Source: Bradyrhizobium sp. Ash2021
GTDB lineage: Bacteria > Pseudomonadota > Alphaproteobacteria > Rhizobiales > Xanthobacteraceae
Assembly: GCF_031202265.1 (NCBI RefSeq)
Contig: NZ_CP100604.1
Span: forward strand, 372,001-436,000
Reading direction: 5' to 3'
DNA length: 64,000 bases
Shown here: piece after piece, positions 1 to 8,473 of the stretch
How the letters are laid out: each line of letters opens with the position of its first letter
How positions within the stretch are numbered: position 1 is the stretch's first letter
Notes under the pieces: model-generated
What the model was told of the DNA's origin: nothing
Seen by the model: the letters and a program-made list of their open reading frames with translations, nothing else
The model's database searches: none
Program-made: the position numbers and the translations under genes

Positions 1-342
1 AATTCGTATCCGGCCATCGTCGGCCAGCAGGCAGACGATCAGTCCGGTCGCGGCGACCGCGCCGCCGCCTTTCGGCACCATGCGCCAGTTGAACCTGACG
101 AGGTCGCGGAGCTGCTCGACGCCGCCGTTGGGCTCGAACCGGTAATTGCGTTCGGCGACGTTGGTCTGGTGCGAGGTGGCGACGCGGGTCTCCAGAGCGG
201 CGTGGCCGTGCACCTCGCGCTCCCGCACATAATGGGTGCCATTCTTGATCCAGAGGGCTGCGACCTCGGCGCGGCGGGCGGCCGGATCGGCTTCATTCCA
301 GACCTGGATGTAACGCTTGGCGAGGTCTTCGGCGTGGGACAT
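1..342 (-). CDS. NTF2-like (SnoaL-type) small protein, 3' end outside window
   Basis: Reading from an ATG at 342 toward base 1 gives 114 codons with no stop, so the C-terminus lies outside the window. The protein begins MSHAEDLAKRYIQVWNEADP and continues with an IKNGTHYVRE segment, the usual start of the SnoaL/NTF2 cone fold (helix, then strand with the W-N-x-x-D signature). Members are often small-molecule isomerases or orphan binding proteins, so no substrate can be named. The start is preceded on the minus strand by a purine-rich GAAGAGATAGG. It is divergent from the AraC-type regulator at 484, which may control it; that link is inference. Confidence 0.7.
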   Translation of the reverse strand, partial: MSHAEDLAKRYIQVWNEADPAARRAEVAALWIKNGTHYVREREVHGHAALETRVATSHQTNVAERNYRFEPNGGVEQLRDLVRFNWRMVPKGGGAVAATGLIVCLLADDGRIRI

Positions 343-483
343 GGGACCTATCTCTTCTCGAATTTTTCGTGCCGGCTGACCGGCGATGAAGAGAGGATAG
401 GGATGGAAAACTGGACGATGAATGGCTATTTGGCCTAGATTATTGTCCAGACGTCCAGACCAGCGGTGGGTGAGGAAGAGCAC

Positions 484-1422
484 ATGGATCCCCTCGACGA
501 TGCATTTTCGGTCATGCGGGTGCGCCAATCGCTCTATGCGCGGGTCGATGCCGGCGCGCCCTGGGCGATCCGGTTCCGGGAAGGCAAAGCCGCGCGATTT
601 GGCCTGGTTGTCGCAGGCTCCTGCTGGCTCACGACGGAGGCGCCTTCGAAATCGATCCCGCTCGCGGCGGGCGATTGCTACGTGATCCTGGATGGCTCGA
701 CCTACACGCTCGGCGACGATCCGCGCTCGGCGCCGCAGAACTGTTTTGACGTGATGCCAAAACTGGTCGATGGCGCGGTCGGCATCGGCGGCGGTGGGGC
801 GGCGGCCACCGTCGTGACCGGTTGGTTCGTCTATGACGAACTCGGCGCCCGCCCGTTGACCGCGCTGCTGCCGCGCGTGCTGCATACAAGCGTCGATGGC
901 TACCGCACCGAGATTTTGAAAGCGACGCTCGAATTGCTGGCGAAGGAGACCGAACGCCCCGGCATCGGCTCCGGCGTCGTCATTTCGGGGCTTGCGGATA
1001 TCCTGTTCGTGCAGGCGATCCGCAGCCATCTCAACCACGCCAATGAGGACGACGTCGGCTGGCTCGCGGCCTTGTCCGACAAGCGCATCGGTGCTGCGAT
1101 GCGCGCGCTGCACGGCAGTCCGGCCGACGCGTGGACCGTGGAGAAGCTCGCGGCGCGTGCCAACATGTCGCGCTCGGCATTTGCCGCGCGCTTCAAGGCA
1201 AAGCTCGGCGAAGCGCCGCTGGAGTATCTGACGCGCTGGCGCATGTTCCGCGCCGGCGTGCTGCTGCGGCACACCGAGCGCTCGCTGGCGGAAATCGCCA
1301 ATGAAGTCGGCTACGAGAGCGACGCGGCGCTGAGCAAGGCGTTTCACCGCGTCGTCGGCATGGCGCCTGGCGCGTTCCGTAGGCAGAACGCGGAGGCGAG
1401 CGGAAGGAAAGCTGCAGCCTGA
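484..1422 (+). CDS. AraC-family transcriptional regulator (cupin_6 + HTH_18)
   Basis: A 312-residue regulator. The N-terminal ~190 residues fit the AraC-binding cupin_6 sensor type (FRVRQSLYARVD..., DVMPKLVDG). The C-terminal ~100 residues form the double helix-turn-helix, with the conserved second-helix segment RSLAEIANEVGYESDAALSKAFHR. I chose ATG 484 over the GTG at 466 because GAGGAAGAG sits directly upstream of 484. It resembles the AraC protein at 17767-18729 in architecture. It is divergent from the NTF2-like gene, a typical arrangement for a local regulator. The effector is unknown. Confidence 0.9.
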   Translation: MDPLDDAFSVMRVRQSLYARVDAGAPWAIRFREGKAARFGLVVAGSCWLTTEAPSKSIPLAAGDCYVILDGSTYTLGDDPRSAPQNCFDVMPKLVDGAVGIGGGGAAATVVTGWFVYDELGARPLTALLPRVLHTSVDGYRTEILKATLELLAKETERPGIGSGVVISGLADILFVQAIRSHLNHANEDDVGWLAALSDKRIGAAMRALHGSPADAWTVEKLAARANMSRSAFAARFKAKLGEAPLEYLTRWRMFRAGVLLRHTERSLAEIANEVGYESDAALSKAFHRVVGMAPGAFRRQNAEASGRKAAA

Positions 1423-1430
1423 TAGTTGGC

Positions 1431-1536
1431 GTCATCCTGTGAGGTGCGAGCCTCTTCGGCGAGCCTCGAAGGATGCTGACCCGGTGCTTGCGGCTCATCC
1501 TTCGAGGCTCGCTGCGCTCGCACCTCAGGATGACGA
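1431..1536. repeat. Palindromic intergenic repeat, family A (CATCCTTCGAG...CTCAGGATG)
   Basis: Two arms, GTCATCCTGTGAGGTGCGAG and its counterpart CTCGCACCTCAGGATGAC, enclose internal copies of CCTTCGAGGCTCG. It follows the stop of the AraC gene and can fold into a long hairpin. Related copies lie at 44424-44499 and 51596-51706. Confidence 0.85.
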
Positions 1537-1573
1537 CGCAGTTTGCGGCGGAAATGCGCGGGCGGCGGCCTAA

Positions 1574-3008
1574 CATTACAGTTGCTTTTTTTGCGGGCTT
1601 CTGAATCCATGGGCAACCATGATTCGAATGTCGTGGGCGCGGGCCGCGTCGGTTGAGGAGACGCTTGCGTTGTGGGCGGCGTCGCTTCGAGAGATCAAGC
1701 AACGGATACGTCCGTTGTTCACGCAAGAGCGTGTTGCGACGAATGCAGGTCTATTCCTGGAAGGTCTGCTCGGAGATGAGCAGCGCAAGACCGGTTGGAT
1801 GCGCGCGGAGGCGGCTGGCGATCCCGGCCCATGGCGGCAGCAGGCGATTCTGGGTCGTGGAGACTGGGACGCCGATGCCCTGCGCGATATCGTGCGCGAC
1901 TACGTCATCGAGCATTTGGCGGATGACGATGCGGTGCTGGTGATCGACGAGACCGGTTTTCTCAAACAGGGCAAAGCGTCATGCGGAGTGGCGCGGCAAT
2001 ACACTGGTTCGGCAGGGAAGATCACGAACTGCCAGATCGGCGTCTTCGCTGCCTACGTTTCGCGTCATGGCCATGCGTTCATCGATCGCGCGTTGTATCT
2101 CCCGAAGGAATGGACCGACGATCCGGATCGTCTGGAAGCCGCATATGTGCCTGCCGATGTCGGCTTTGCGACCAAACCAAGGCTTGCGACGAGAATGATC
2201 GCACGCGCGATAGCCGCGTCTGTACCATTCAGGTGGGTTGCCGGCGATACCGTCTACGGTGTTGGCAACATCGAACAGCAGCTACGTCGGGCAGGCAAAG
2301 GCTACGTGCTTGGGGTCAGCAGCGCTCATGTGTTTCGATCCTGGGGCAAGCGACCGCCGGTCGCCGGTACGGCTGCAGACCTCGCCCGGACGCGGCACTC
2401 ATCCGACTGGAAGCGCCTGTCGGCGGGAGCCGGAACCAAAGGACCGCGGCTGCACGATTGGTGTTATCTCGAATTGGCCGATCTCGAGGCCGAGCAGTTC
2501 AACAGTGCAAATGACGGTTTGTGGACACGCGGTCTACTGATCCGTCGTCGCATCGCCGATGATGACCTCGCCTTCTTCACCACCTGGTGCCCAGCGGGAA
2601 CAGCCCTTGAAACGCTGGTCGCGGTCGAAGGCCATCGATGGGCGATCGAGGACGGCTTTGAAACCGCGAAAAACGAGTTCGGGCTCGATCACAACGAGAG
2701 CAGATCCTGGCATGGCTGGCACCGTCATGTGTCCTTGGTGATGCTCGCCTTCGCCATGATGGCCGCGATCCGACATCGCGCCAATCCGCCACCGCCCAAA
2801 AAAACGAAACGGCGCCCCCCGGCAAAAGCCAAAGCATAACCACCCCACCACTGATCCGTTGGTCAATCCAGGAAATCCGCCGCATTGCCATCAGACTTGC
2901 GCGAAAGCGGATTCAACCCGCACACATCATCGCATGGTCTTTTTGGCGCAGAGCTCACCAGGCTGCCGCTCAACGCGCCCACTTCAAATCAAAAAAGCAA
3001 CTGTAATG
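1574..3008 (+). mobile_element. Complete IS701-family insertion sequence
   Basis: The element is 1435 bp. Its ends are perfect 18-bp inverted repeats: CATTACAGTTGCTTTTTT at 1574 and its reverse complement ending at 3008. It is flanked by a 4-bp direct duplication CTAA (1570-1573 and 3009-3012), which fits the YTAR target of IS701 elements. It carries one intact transposase. Intact ends, target duplication and transposase indicate a fairly recent insertion. The right junction falls exactly on the stop codon of the minus-strand gene ending at 3009. Confidence 0.93.
1619..2839 (+). CDS. IS701-family DDE transposase
   Basis: A 406-residue transposase, full length for the family. The catalytic aspartates are visible as D110 in VLVIDETGF and D210 in WVAGDTVYG; the glutamate is in the HRWAIEDGFE segment around residues 344-348. 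The family-typical GVARQYTGSAGKITNCQIGV stretch follows the first aspartate. A basic, proline-rich C-terminus (PPPPKKTKRR) is likely DNA-contacting. A second in-frame ATG lies three codons after the first. The frame is open throughout, so the element is probably capable of transposition. Confidence 0.93.
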   Translation: MIRMSWARAASVEETLALWAASLREIKQRIRPLFTQERVATNAGLFLEGLLGDEQRKTGWMRAEAAGDPGPWRQQAILGRGDWDADALRDIVRDYVIEHLADDDAVLVIDETGFLKQGKASCGVARQYTGSAGKITNCQIGVFAAYVSRHGHAFIDRALYLPKEWTDDPDRLEAAYVPADVGFATKPRLATRMIARAIAASVPFRWVAGDTVYGVGNIEQQLRRAGKGYVLGVSSAHVFRSWGKRPPVAGTAADLARTRHSSDWKRLSAGAGTKGPRLHDWCYLELADLEAEQFNSANDGLWTRGLLIRRRIADDDLAFFTTWCPAGTALETLVAVEGHRWAIEDGFETAKNEFGLDHNESRSWHGWHRHVSLVMLAFAMMAAIRHRANPPPPKKTKRRPPAKAKA

Positions 3009-3918
3009 CTAAGCCGGAAGCACAAGGAAGCCGGCGCGCGGAAAGTGCACGACGACCTCGCCGGCGCGGGGATCGTGCCTGCGAATGGCGATGTGCTGCG
3101 GCGACAGCGCCACGATCTCGCCAGCGACTTTGACCTTGCCGTAATCGTCCGGCATCACCTCGACCCGGTCGCCGGGCTTGCGGCCGTTCGGCTCATTGGG
3201 ATCGGCCATGATGGCGGTCTGTGGCGTGGCGGCCGCGGCGATGTCGAGTGCCGCGGATGTCGTGCCCGATCGCGCGCATTCGCGCTTCCCACGCCCGCAG
3301 GTTTGCGAATTCCGCCAACATTCCGTCGGCGTCAGGCAGGTTCTGGCGCACGTACCAGACGTTCATATAGGCGTGGACGTCGCAAAGGCCGGCCCTGTCG
3401 CCGCTCATCTACTTCTGTCCGTCACTTAATTGGGTTTCGATCCACTGCAAATGCGCGCGAAACTGATCGCGCATCTGCGGGATCGCCGCTTTCATGGCCA
3501 CGACGTCGAACCTGGCGCCGCGCAGCTTTTCGCGGTCGGCGATGAATTCCTGCGGAACCTTGTCGGCGAGCGAGCCGAACACGAGGTTGACGTTGTTCTG
3601 GAAGAACGAGCGGTCGGTCCACATCGCCGTGGCCCAGGCGATACCTTCGTTTCCGGCCGGAAACAGCGTCGGCTCGGGGAAACGCCGTTGCAACTCGCGA
3701 AGGATGCACTGCGTGTCGCAATAGATGTCGGCGCCGATCTGCATCACCGGCGTACGCCGATAGCCACCGGTCATCGGCATCAGGTCCGGCCGCGGCATGA
3801 TCCGCGAAATTTGCACCGAGGTCCACGCAATGTCCTTCAGGCCGAAGACGATGCGGACCTTCTCCGAGAACGGCGACCCGTCGAAATGATGCATGATGAT
3901 CGGAGACGTGGCGGGCAT
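3009..3918 (-). pseudogene. Glutathione S-transferase-like gene broken by a stop codon and a frameshift
   Basis: The N-terminal 170 residues (ATG at 3918, after GAAGGATCGC) are a thioredoxin-fold GST domain with HHFDGSPFSEKVRI. An in-frame TAG at 3409-3411 interrupts it. The same frame continues with GDRAGLCDVHAYMNVWYVRQ and EARMRAIGHD, the GST C-terminal domain. Around 3250-3265 the reading switches frame to ALDIAAAATPQTA and a conserved tail rich in GD, RVEVMPDDYG and VVHFPRAGF that ends in TAG at 3009-3011. That natural stop lies in the IS target duplication. The gene would have been about 300 residues. Lesions could be real decay or sequencing errors. Confidence 0.75.
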
Positions 3919-4039
3919 GCGATCCTTCAAGGCTGGGGTTCGCGGAAAGCGTAATCCGCGAACGACCGGTCTTCAATCGATCGAATGCCCGCCAGCACCA
4001 ATCCCGCGTCCGATCCGCGGCCCGGCGCGGGGGCCGGGG

Positions 4040-4813
4040 TCAGGCCGGATGCTCGCCGGCGCGCTGCGGCAACAGCAGGATCAACAGCACCATGACCATC
4101 GCCAGCGAGGCCGATGCCGTGTACCGGCTGAGCGCCAGGCCGCCATGGTCGAGCGGCTTGTCGAGGAAATCGCCGACCGTGGCGCCGAGCGGCCGGGTCA
4201 GCACGAACGCGGCCCAGAACAGTACGGTGCGCGAAGTGTTGGTCCAGAGATAGGCGGCGGTGATGACCGCAAGTCCGGCGGCAAACACCAGCGCGCCGCC
4301 GCCATAGCCGAGCCCCGTGGAGTCGGCCATCCAGTCGCCGAGCGCGGTGCCCAGGGTCTGCGAAAACATGATCGTGACCCAGTAGAAGGTCTCTGCTTGC
4401 CGCGAATTGATCGAGGCGATCGAAACCGTTCCCAGCGTGCGATACCAGATCGCCAGCGAAGCAACCAGCAGCGCGGCGAGCAGCGACGAGCCGCCGAGAT
4501 AGCCGATCCCAAGCGAGCGATCGACGAAATCGGCGAGCGTGGTTCCAACCGTGGTGGTTGCGACGATCACCGTCCAGTAAAGAAACGGATGAAACCGTCG
4601 CGCGCCCATCTGCGCGGCGACGGCGGCGGCGAAAATCGCCGCAAAGATCGCTGTCCCGACCAGATAGCCGAGATTCATCGACATCGTCACGGCGTCGCCG
4701 CCGGTCTCGCCGAGCGTCGTCGCAAGTATCTTGACGATCCAGAAGCCCAGAGTGACCTGGGGAATCTTGCTGGCGTCCTCGCTGACGACCAGCTCATTGT
4801 AATATTCATCCAT
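4040..4813 (-). CDS. COG4705 polytopic membrane protein, copy 1
   Basis: A 257-residue inner-membrane protein with about eight hydrophobic segments. The sequence contains four copies of a two-helix unit marked by T-x-G-x-x-x-[GA]D: LATTLGETGGD, ATTTVGTTLAD, FSQTLGTALGD and LTRPLGATVGD, each followed by a Gly/Tyr-rich turn. This is the pattern of the uncharacterised COG4705 family. It starts at ATG 4813 and is the last gene of a minus-strand run beginning at 6156. A paralogue with the same repeats is two genes upstream. Function is unknown; transport or envelope sensing is only inference. Confidence 0.85.
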   Translation of the reverse strand: MDEYYNELVVSEDASKIPQVTLGFWIVKILATTLGETGGDAVTMSMNLGYLVGTAIFAAIFAAAVAAQMGARRFHPFLYWTVIVATTTVGTTLADFVDRSLGIGYLGGSSLLAALLVASLAIWYRTLGTVSIASINSRQAETFYWVTIMFSQTLGTALGDWMADSTGLGYGGGALVFAAGLAVITAAYLWTNTSRTVLFWAAFVLTRPLGATVGDFLDKPLDHGGLALSRYTASASLAMVMVLLILLLPQRAGEHPA

Positions 4814-4903
4814 GCTGCTTCACTTTCACTTGATGACGACGGCCAAGCTTGTTGTCGGCCGTCAGCCGCGCTTTGAACATCTTTGGATACAACGCTTTGT
4901 GCG

Positions 4904-5308
4904 TCAGGATTTTGCCGCCGAATCCATGATCGATAACAATTCCGCGACGGTCTGCTTGCACTTGGCGGCGTCCGGCGTGCTGGCGCGAAGCGCTTCGAGC
5001 GCGCGATCAATCGCCTTGTCGACAGTGTGCCAGTCGGCGGCGGCGCGTGGCTTCAACGCGGCTTCCGCGTCGTCCCACCGCGTCTCGAGGTCCTTGATGC
5101 GGGTTTTGGCGCCGGCCAGATCGCCCTTGTCGAGCAGGGCGGAGACATCGATGACGATGGTGCGGAAGGGCGTCAGGTCGCCGAGTTTTGACGACATCGC
5201 CGCTTCGGCGAGCGAGACGAATGAGATTGGATCATACGTGTGCAGGCGTGGTTCGCTGGTCGACACCGTCAGAACGCCGACGGCCAGCGCCAAAATTATC
5301 TTGTTCAT
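4904..5308 (-). CDS. Small exported protein between the two COG4705 genes
   Basis: A 134-residue protein starting [20 protein letters not shown], a probable signal peptide or N-terminal anchor. It continues as a helical, acidic domain with [19 protein letters not shown] and [16 protein letters not shown] segments and one late cysteine (AAKCKQTV). Repeated K/R-x-x-x-D-rich helices suggest a helical bundle, perhaps periplasmic. A GAGGAGAATAG ribosome site precedes the start. It lies 65 bp downstream of one COG4705 gene and 90 bp upstream of the other, so the three are probably co-transcribed. I recognise no named domain. Confidence 0.75.
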   Translation of the reverse strand: MNKIILALAVGVLTVSTSEPRLHTYDPISFVSLAEAAMSSKLGDLTPFRTIVIDVSALLDKGDLAGAKTRIKDLETRWDDAEAALKPRAAADWHTVDKAIDRALEALRASTPDAAKCKQTVAELLSIMDSAAKS

Positions 5309-5373
5309 GCCTATTCTCCTCGTAGTTCACCCGCGCGATTGCGTGGGTTTCTGGTGGACATTGAGATTGGAAA

Positions 5374-6156
5374 TCATCGCGCCGGATCGGCCTTGCCCGC
5401 GCGGTCGCCTTCAAAAGTTACCCAAATGACGAGCGCGATGATGACGGTCAGAAATGCGATGCTGGTGTAGATCGTGCCGAGACCGACGCCGCCATAGCCT
5501 CTCGATTGCGACAGCAAATCGCCGAGCGAAGCGCCAAGCGGGCGCGTGAGAATGTAGGCCAGCCAGAAGGTGAGAACCGGATTGGCGCCGAAATGCCAGG
5601 CGGCCGCGATCAGCGCGATCAGGGCGCCGAACACGATGACGCCGAGCTGGAAGCCGAGGCCGAGGGCTTCCGTCGCCAGATCGCCCGCCGCCGTTCCGAG
5701 CGCAAAGGTGAAAAGAATAGCAAGCCAGTAGAACAGCTCGCGCCGCGAGGTGACGATGGTGTGGATTGAAAGGGTTCGCTCGACGTCGTACCAGATCGCG
5801 AAAGTGGCGGCCAGCGCGCACGCGAACGCAGCCGTGCTGATATAGAGGCTGATCTCGAGCTTGTCGGTCAGCAGATCAGTGATCTCTGTGCCGACAACGC
5901 TGACAAGAACCACCGTCAGCCAATAGATCCAGGGTACGTAGCGCCGCGCGCGAAGCTGCAGCGCCAGAGCGGCGGCAAGCAGGATAGCCATGTTCGCGGC
6001 GGTCACGGTGGCGCCAAGGCCGACATGCACCGCGAGATAATCGGCTCCGGTCTCGCCAACGGTGGTCGAGAGGATCTTGATGACCCAGAACACCGCCGTG
6101 ACTTCCGGGACCTTGTTGAGCATCTGCTGCAAGCGCGGGGTTGCGGTAACGGGCAC
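5374..6156 (-). CDS. COG4705 polytopic membrane protein, copy 2
   Basis: About 260 residues, paralogous to the protein at 4040-4813, with the same four-unit pattern: LSTTVGETGAD, LVSVVGTEITD, FTFALGTAAGD and LTRPLGASLGD. I chose the GTG at 6156 because GGAG lies about ten bases upstream; the longer open frame to 6285 would cross the promoter region and the operator-like repeat at 6222. It begins with a short cytoplasmic tail and then KVPEVTAVFWVIKIL. It is the first gene of the probable operon and is divergent from the two-component system at 6447. Confidence 0.85.
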   Translation of the reverse strand: MPVTATPRLQQMLNKVPEVTAVFWVIKILSTTVGETGADYLAVHVGLGATVTAANMAILLAAALALQLRARRYVPWIYWLTVVLVSVVGTEITDLLTDKLEISLYISTAAFACALAATFAIWYDVERTLSIHTIVTSRRELFYWLAILFTFALGTAAGDLATEALGLGFQLGVIVFGALIALIAAAWHFGANPVLTFWLAYILTRPLGASLGDLLSQSRGYGGVGLGTIYTSIAFLTVIIALVIWVTFEGDRAGKADPAR

Positions 6157-6221
6157 GTGGTATATCTCCGTGAAGGGAATTTCGGGTTGCGTGAAAGCCG
6201 ATGCCGGACCCTGGCGACGTC

Positions 6222-6240
6222 GACTTAGGCGCTCCTTAGG
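6222..6240 (+). promoter_or_regulatory. PmrA-like direct-repeat box 1
   Basis: GACTTAGGCGCTCCTTAGG contains CTTAGG-N5-CTTAGG, two half-sites 11 bp apart. This is the spacing used by OmpR/PmrA-type response regulators. It lies 66-84 bp upstream of the COG4705 GTG start and has an oppositely oriented partner at 6305-6322. Binding by the adjacent regulator is inference from spacing and position. Confidence 0.55.
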
Positions 6241-6304
6241 GGGAGTATGTTCCGAAGCCGCGGCCAACGCGTGCCGGCGATGCAAAAACGCCTGTTCGCG
6301 CGTT

Positions 6305-6322
6305 CTAAGTCTGCGCTAAGTC
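6305..6322 (-). promoter_or_regulatory. PmrA-like direct-repeat box 2
   Basis: CTAAGTCTGCGCTAAGTC is on the minus strand GACTTAG-N4-GACTTAG, again with an 11-bp period. Its first half-site is identical to the first 7 bases of box 1. It lies 125-142 bp upstream of the response-regulator start. The two boxes are inverted relative to each other across the divergent promoter region. Confidence 0.55.
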
Positions 6323-6446
6323 GGGCGCGGGAGACTTGGTGCCGGTGCCAAATCAAAAATCACCGCGCACGGAACGGTGACACCCCGGTGCAGGGCGGAA
6401 ATGTGAGGCGCGAAGCTCGCCTTGCGCGCGGGACGAGGAATCGGGC

Positions 6447-7109
6447 ATGCGGGTTTTGCTGATCGAGGACGACAAGATGGTCGGGGCGGCCGTCGCGCAG
6501 GCGCTCAGGGATGCCGCCTACGCGGTCGATTGGGTGACGGACGGCGAGACCGCGATCCATGCCGCGGAAAACGAGGCGTATGAGGTGGCGCTGCTCGATC
6601 TCGGGCTGCCGGTAGCCGACGGCCGCGAGGTGTTGCGCCGGATTCGCCGGCTCGGCCGCAAGCTACCCATCATCATCGTGACTGCGCGCGACGGCGTCGA
6701 CGACCGCATCGACGGCCTCGACCTTGGCGCGGACGATTATCTGGTAAAGCCGTTCGAAATTCGCGAATTGCTGGCGCGCATGCGCGCGGTGCTTCGCCGC
6801 GAAGGCAGCGGCTCGCCGGCACTGCTCAGCAACGGCAACCTCCGTCTCGATCCGGCGACACGGGAGGCTCAGTTTTCCGGCGAGACGGCGCTATTGACGG
6901 CCCGCGAGTTCGCCTTGCTGCAGGCGCTGCTGACGCGGCCGGGCACCATCCTGTCACGCAGCGAGCTCGAGCGGCAAATCTACGGCTGGAATGAAGAGGT
7001 CGAGAGCAACGCGATCGAGTTCCTGATCCATACCATCCGCAAGAAGCTGGGAGCGACGGCCATCCGCAACGTGCGCGGGGTCGGCTGGATGGTGGACCGC
7101 CCGTCATGA
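6447..7109 (+). CDS. OmpR/PmrA-family response regulator
   Basis: A 220-residue regulator. The receiver domain (residues 1-115) has the acidic pocket E7-D8-D9, the phospho-acceptor D51 in ALLDLGLP, the T of IVTARD and the K of LVKPFE. The C-terminal winged helix (residues ~125-218) has LTAREFALLQALL and the wing VRNVRGVGWMV. The QseB/PmrA-like length and the overlap of its stop with the kinase start (ATGA) mark a cognate pair. The two CTTAG boxes in its upstream region are plausible autoregulatory targets. The stimulus is unknown. Confidence 0.93.
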   Translation: MRVLLIEDDKMVGAAVAQALRDAAYAVDWVTDGETAIHAAENEAYEVALLDLGLPVADGREVLRRIRRLGRKLPIIIVTARDGVDDRIDGLDLGADDYLVKPFEIRELLARMRAVLRREGSGSPALLSNGNLRLDPATREAQFSGETALLTAREFALLQALLTRPGTILSRSELERQIYGWNEEVESNAIEFLIHTIRKKLGATAIRNVRGVGWMVDRPS

Positions 7110-8410
7110 CAAGGTCGTTGCGCGCGCGTCTCTTCGTCGGGTTGACCGCCATCATCCTGTTGGCGGGCTGCGTCGGTGGCTTGTTCAGCTACGTCTGGGC
7201 CTTCGACGAAGCGATCGAGATGCAGGATTCGATCCTGATCCAGATTGGCAGCCTGTTACAGAACGGCAGCGTCAAGAGCGAGCAGTCACTGCACGGCGTT
7301 GACGCGGACGCGCAGGTTGATGTCGTGGAATTGGGGACGGCGCCTCGCGGCTCGGCCGAGGAACGTCAACTCTGGAACTTCCGGGACGGCTTGCACGTGG
7401 TGTCGCGCCAAGCCGGATCGATGCGAGTGCTGGTGCGGACGCGGCCCGATGGAAGCCGGTTTGCCGTATTGCAGCCTACGGACGTTCGCGACGATATCGC
7501 GGGCAATATGGCGCTTCGGACGCTGCTGCCGATTGCGGCGCTGATCCCATGCCTGCTGCTGGTCACGGCTTTCGTCATCGCGCGGTCGCTGCGCCCGATG
7601 GTCCGGCTGGCCGGCGATCTCGACTTGCGACGTGCCGACGACATGACCCCGCTTCCGCTCTCCGGGACTCCCAGCGAACTTCATCCGTTCATCACATCGA
7701 TCAACGGGTTATTGGAGCGAATGAAGCTGATGATGGATCAGCAACGGCGTTTCATCGCCGATGCCGCGCACGAACTGCGGACGCCCATCACCGCCCTCAG
7801 CCTGCAGGCCGAGAATCTCGCGCCGGTCGATCTGCCCGCGGAAGCGCGCGAACGTCTGGCCGCGCTCAGCGAAGGCATGCGCCGCACCAAGCACCTGCTC
7901 GAACAATTGCTCGCGCTGGCGCGGCATGACGCCGGCCCTTGCAGCGAGGCGGCGATGGTGCAGCTCGACCGCACCGTCAAGGATTTGGTGGCCGACTTGC
8001 TGCCCGACGCCGCGCGCAAGGGCATTGATCTCGGCTTCGAGATGATCGAGCCGGTCGCGACCAGGGGCGAACCCGTGATGATAGCCGCGATGATCCGCAA
8101 CCTGATCGACAATGCGGTGCGCTTCACGCCCCGGGGCGGTCGCGTCGATATCGGGGTCTATCGCGAGGGCAACGATGCCGTCATCCAGATCGAAGATACC
8201 GGACCGGGGATTCCGCCAGGCGATATCGATCGAATCTTCGAGCCGTTCTTCCGCGGCAGCCGGCCGAGCGAGGAGGGGACGGGCCTCGGCCTGTCGATCG
8301 TAAAGCGAACGGTCGATCGCCTCGATGGATCGGTGCTGCTCGAAAATATCAGCGGTGCCGAGCAAACCGGGCTTCGGGCGACGGTGCGCCTGCCCGCCGC
8401 CGATGGCTAA
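7106..8410 (+). CDS. Sensor histidine kinase, partner of the upstream regulator
   Basis: A 434-residue membrane kinase. TM1 is at about residues 8-30 and TM2 at about 135-158, bracketing a ~105-residue periplasmic sensor without obvious homology. The HisKA segment FIADAAHELRTP has the phosphorylated H222. The ATPase domain shows the N box LIDNAVRFTP, the G1 box DTGPGIP, the F box FEPFFRG and the G2 box GTGLGLSIV. The gene overlaps the regulator by 4 bp. Architecture is that of QseC/PmrB-type kinases. Confidence 0.93.
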   Translation: MTRSLRARLFVGLTAIILLAGCVGGLFSYVWAFDEAIEMQDSILIQIGSLLQNGSVKSEQSLHGVDADAQVDVVELGTAPRGSAEERQLWNFRDGLHVVSRQAGSMRVLVRTRPDGSRFAVLQPTDVRDDIAGNMALRTLLPIAALIPCLLLVTAFVIARSLRPMVRLAGDLDLRRADDMTPLPLSGTPSELHPFITSINGLLERMKLMMDQQRRFIADAAHELRTPITALSLQAENLAPVDLPAEARERLAALSEGMRRTKHLLEQLLALARHDAGPCSEAAMVQLDRTVKDLVADLLPDAARKGIDLGFEMIEPVATRGEPVMIAAMIRNLIDNAVRFTPRGGRVDIGVYREGNDAVIQIEDTGPGIPPGDIDRIFEPFFRGSRPSEEGTGLGLSIVKRTVDRLDGSVLLENISGAEQTGLRATVRLPAADG

Positions 8411-8415
8411 AGCTC

Positions 8416-8473
8416 CAGATTTGACGCGTTTTCTTTACGCGAACCGGTATCCACTTCGCTCGAAAACGCTTTA
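8416..8473. repeat. Palindromic repeat, family G, abutting the sdhB stop codon
   Basis: The arms GCGTTTTC and GAAAACGC enclose TTACGCGAACCGGTATCC. A related, longer copy lies at 37442-37566. The element fills the convergent junction between the kinase and sdhB, and its right end supplies the TAA of sdhB. It may serve as a terminator; that is inference. Confidence 0.75.

Noticed and set aside
6157..6285. N-terminal extension of COG4705 copy 2
   Set aside because: It has no ribosome site at its start and would cover the divergent promoter and operator-like box.
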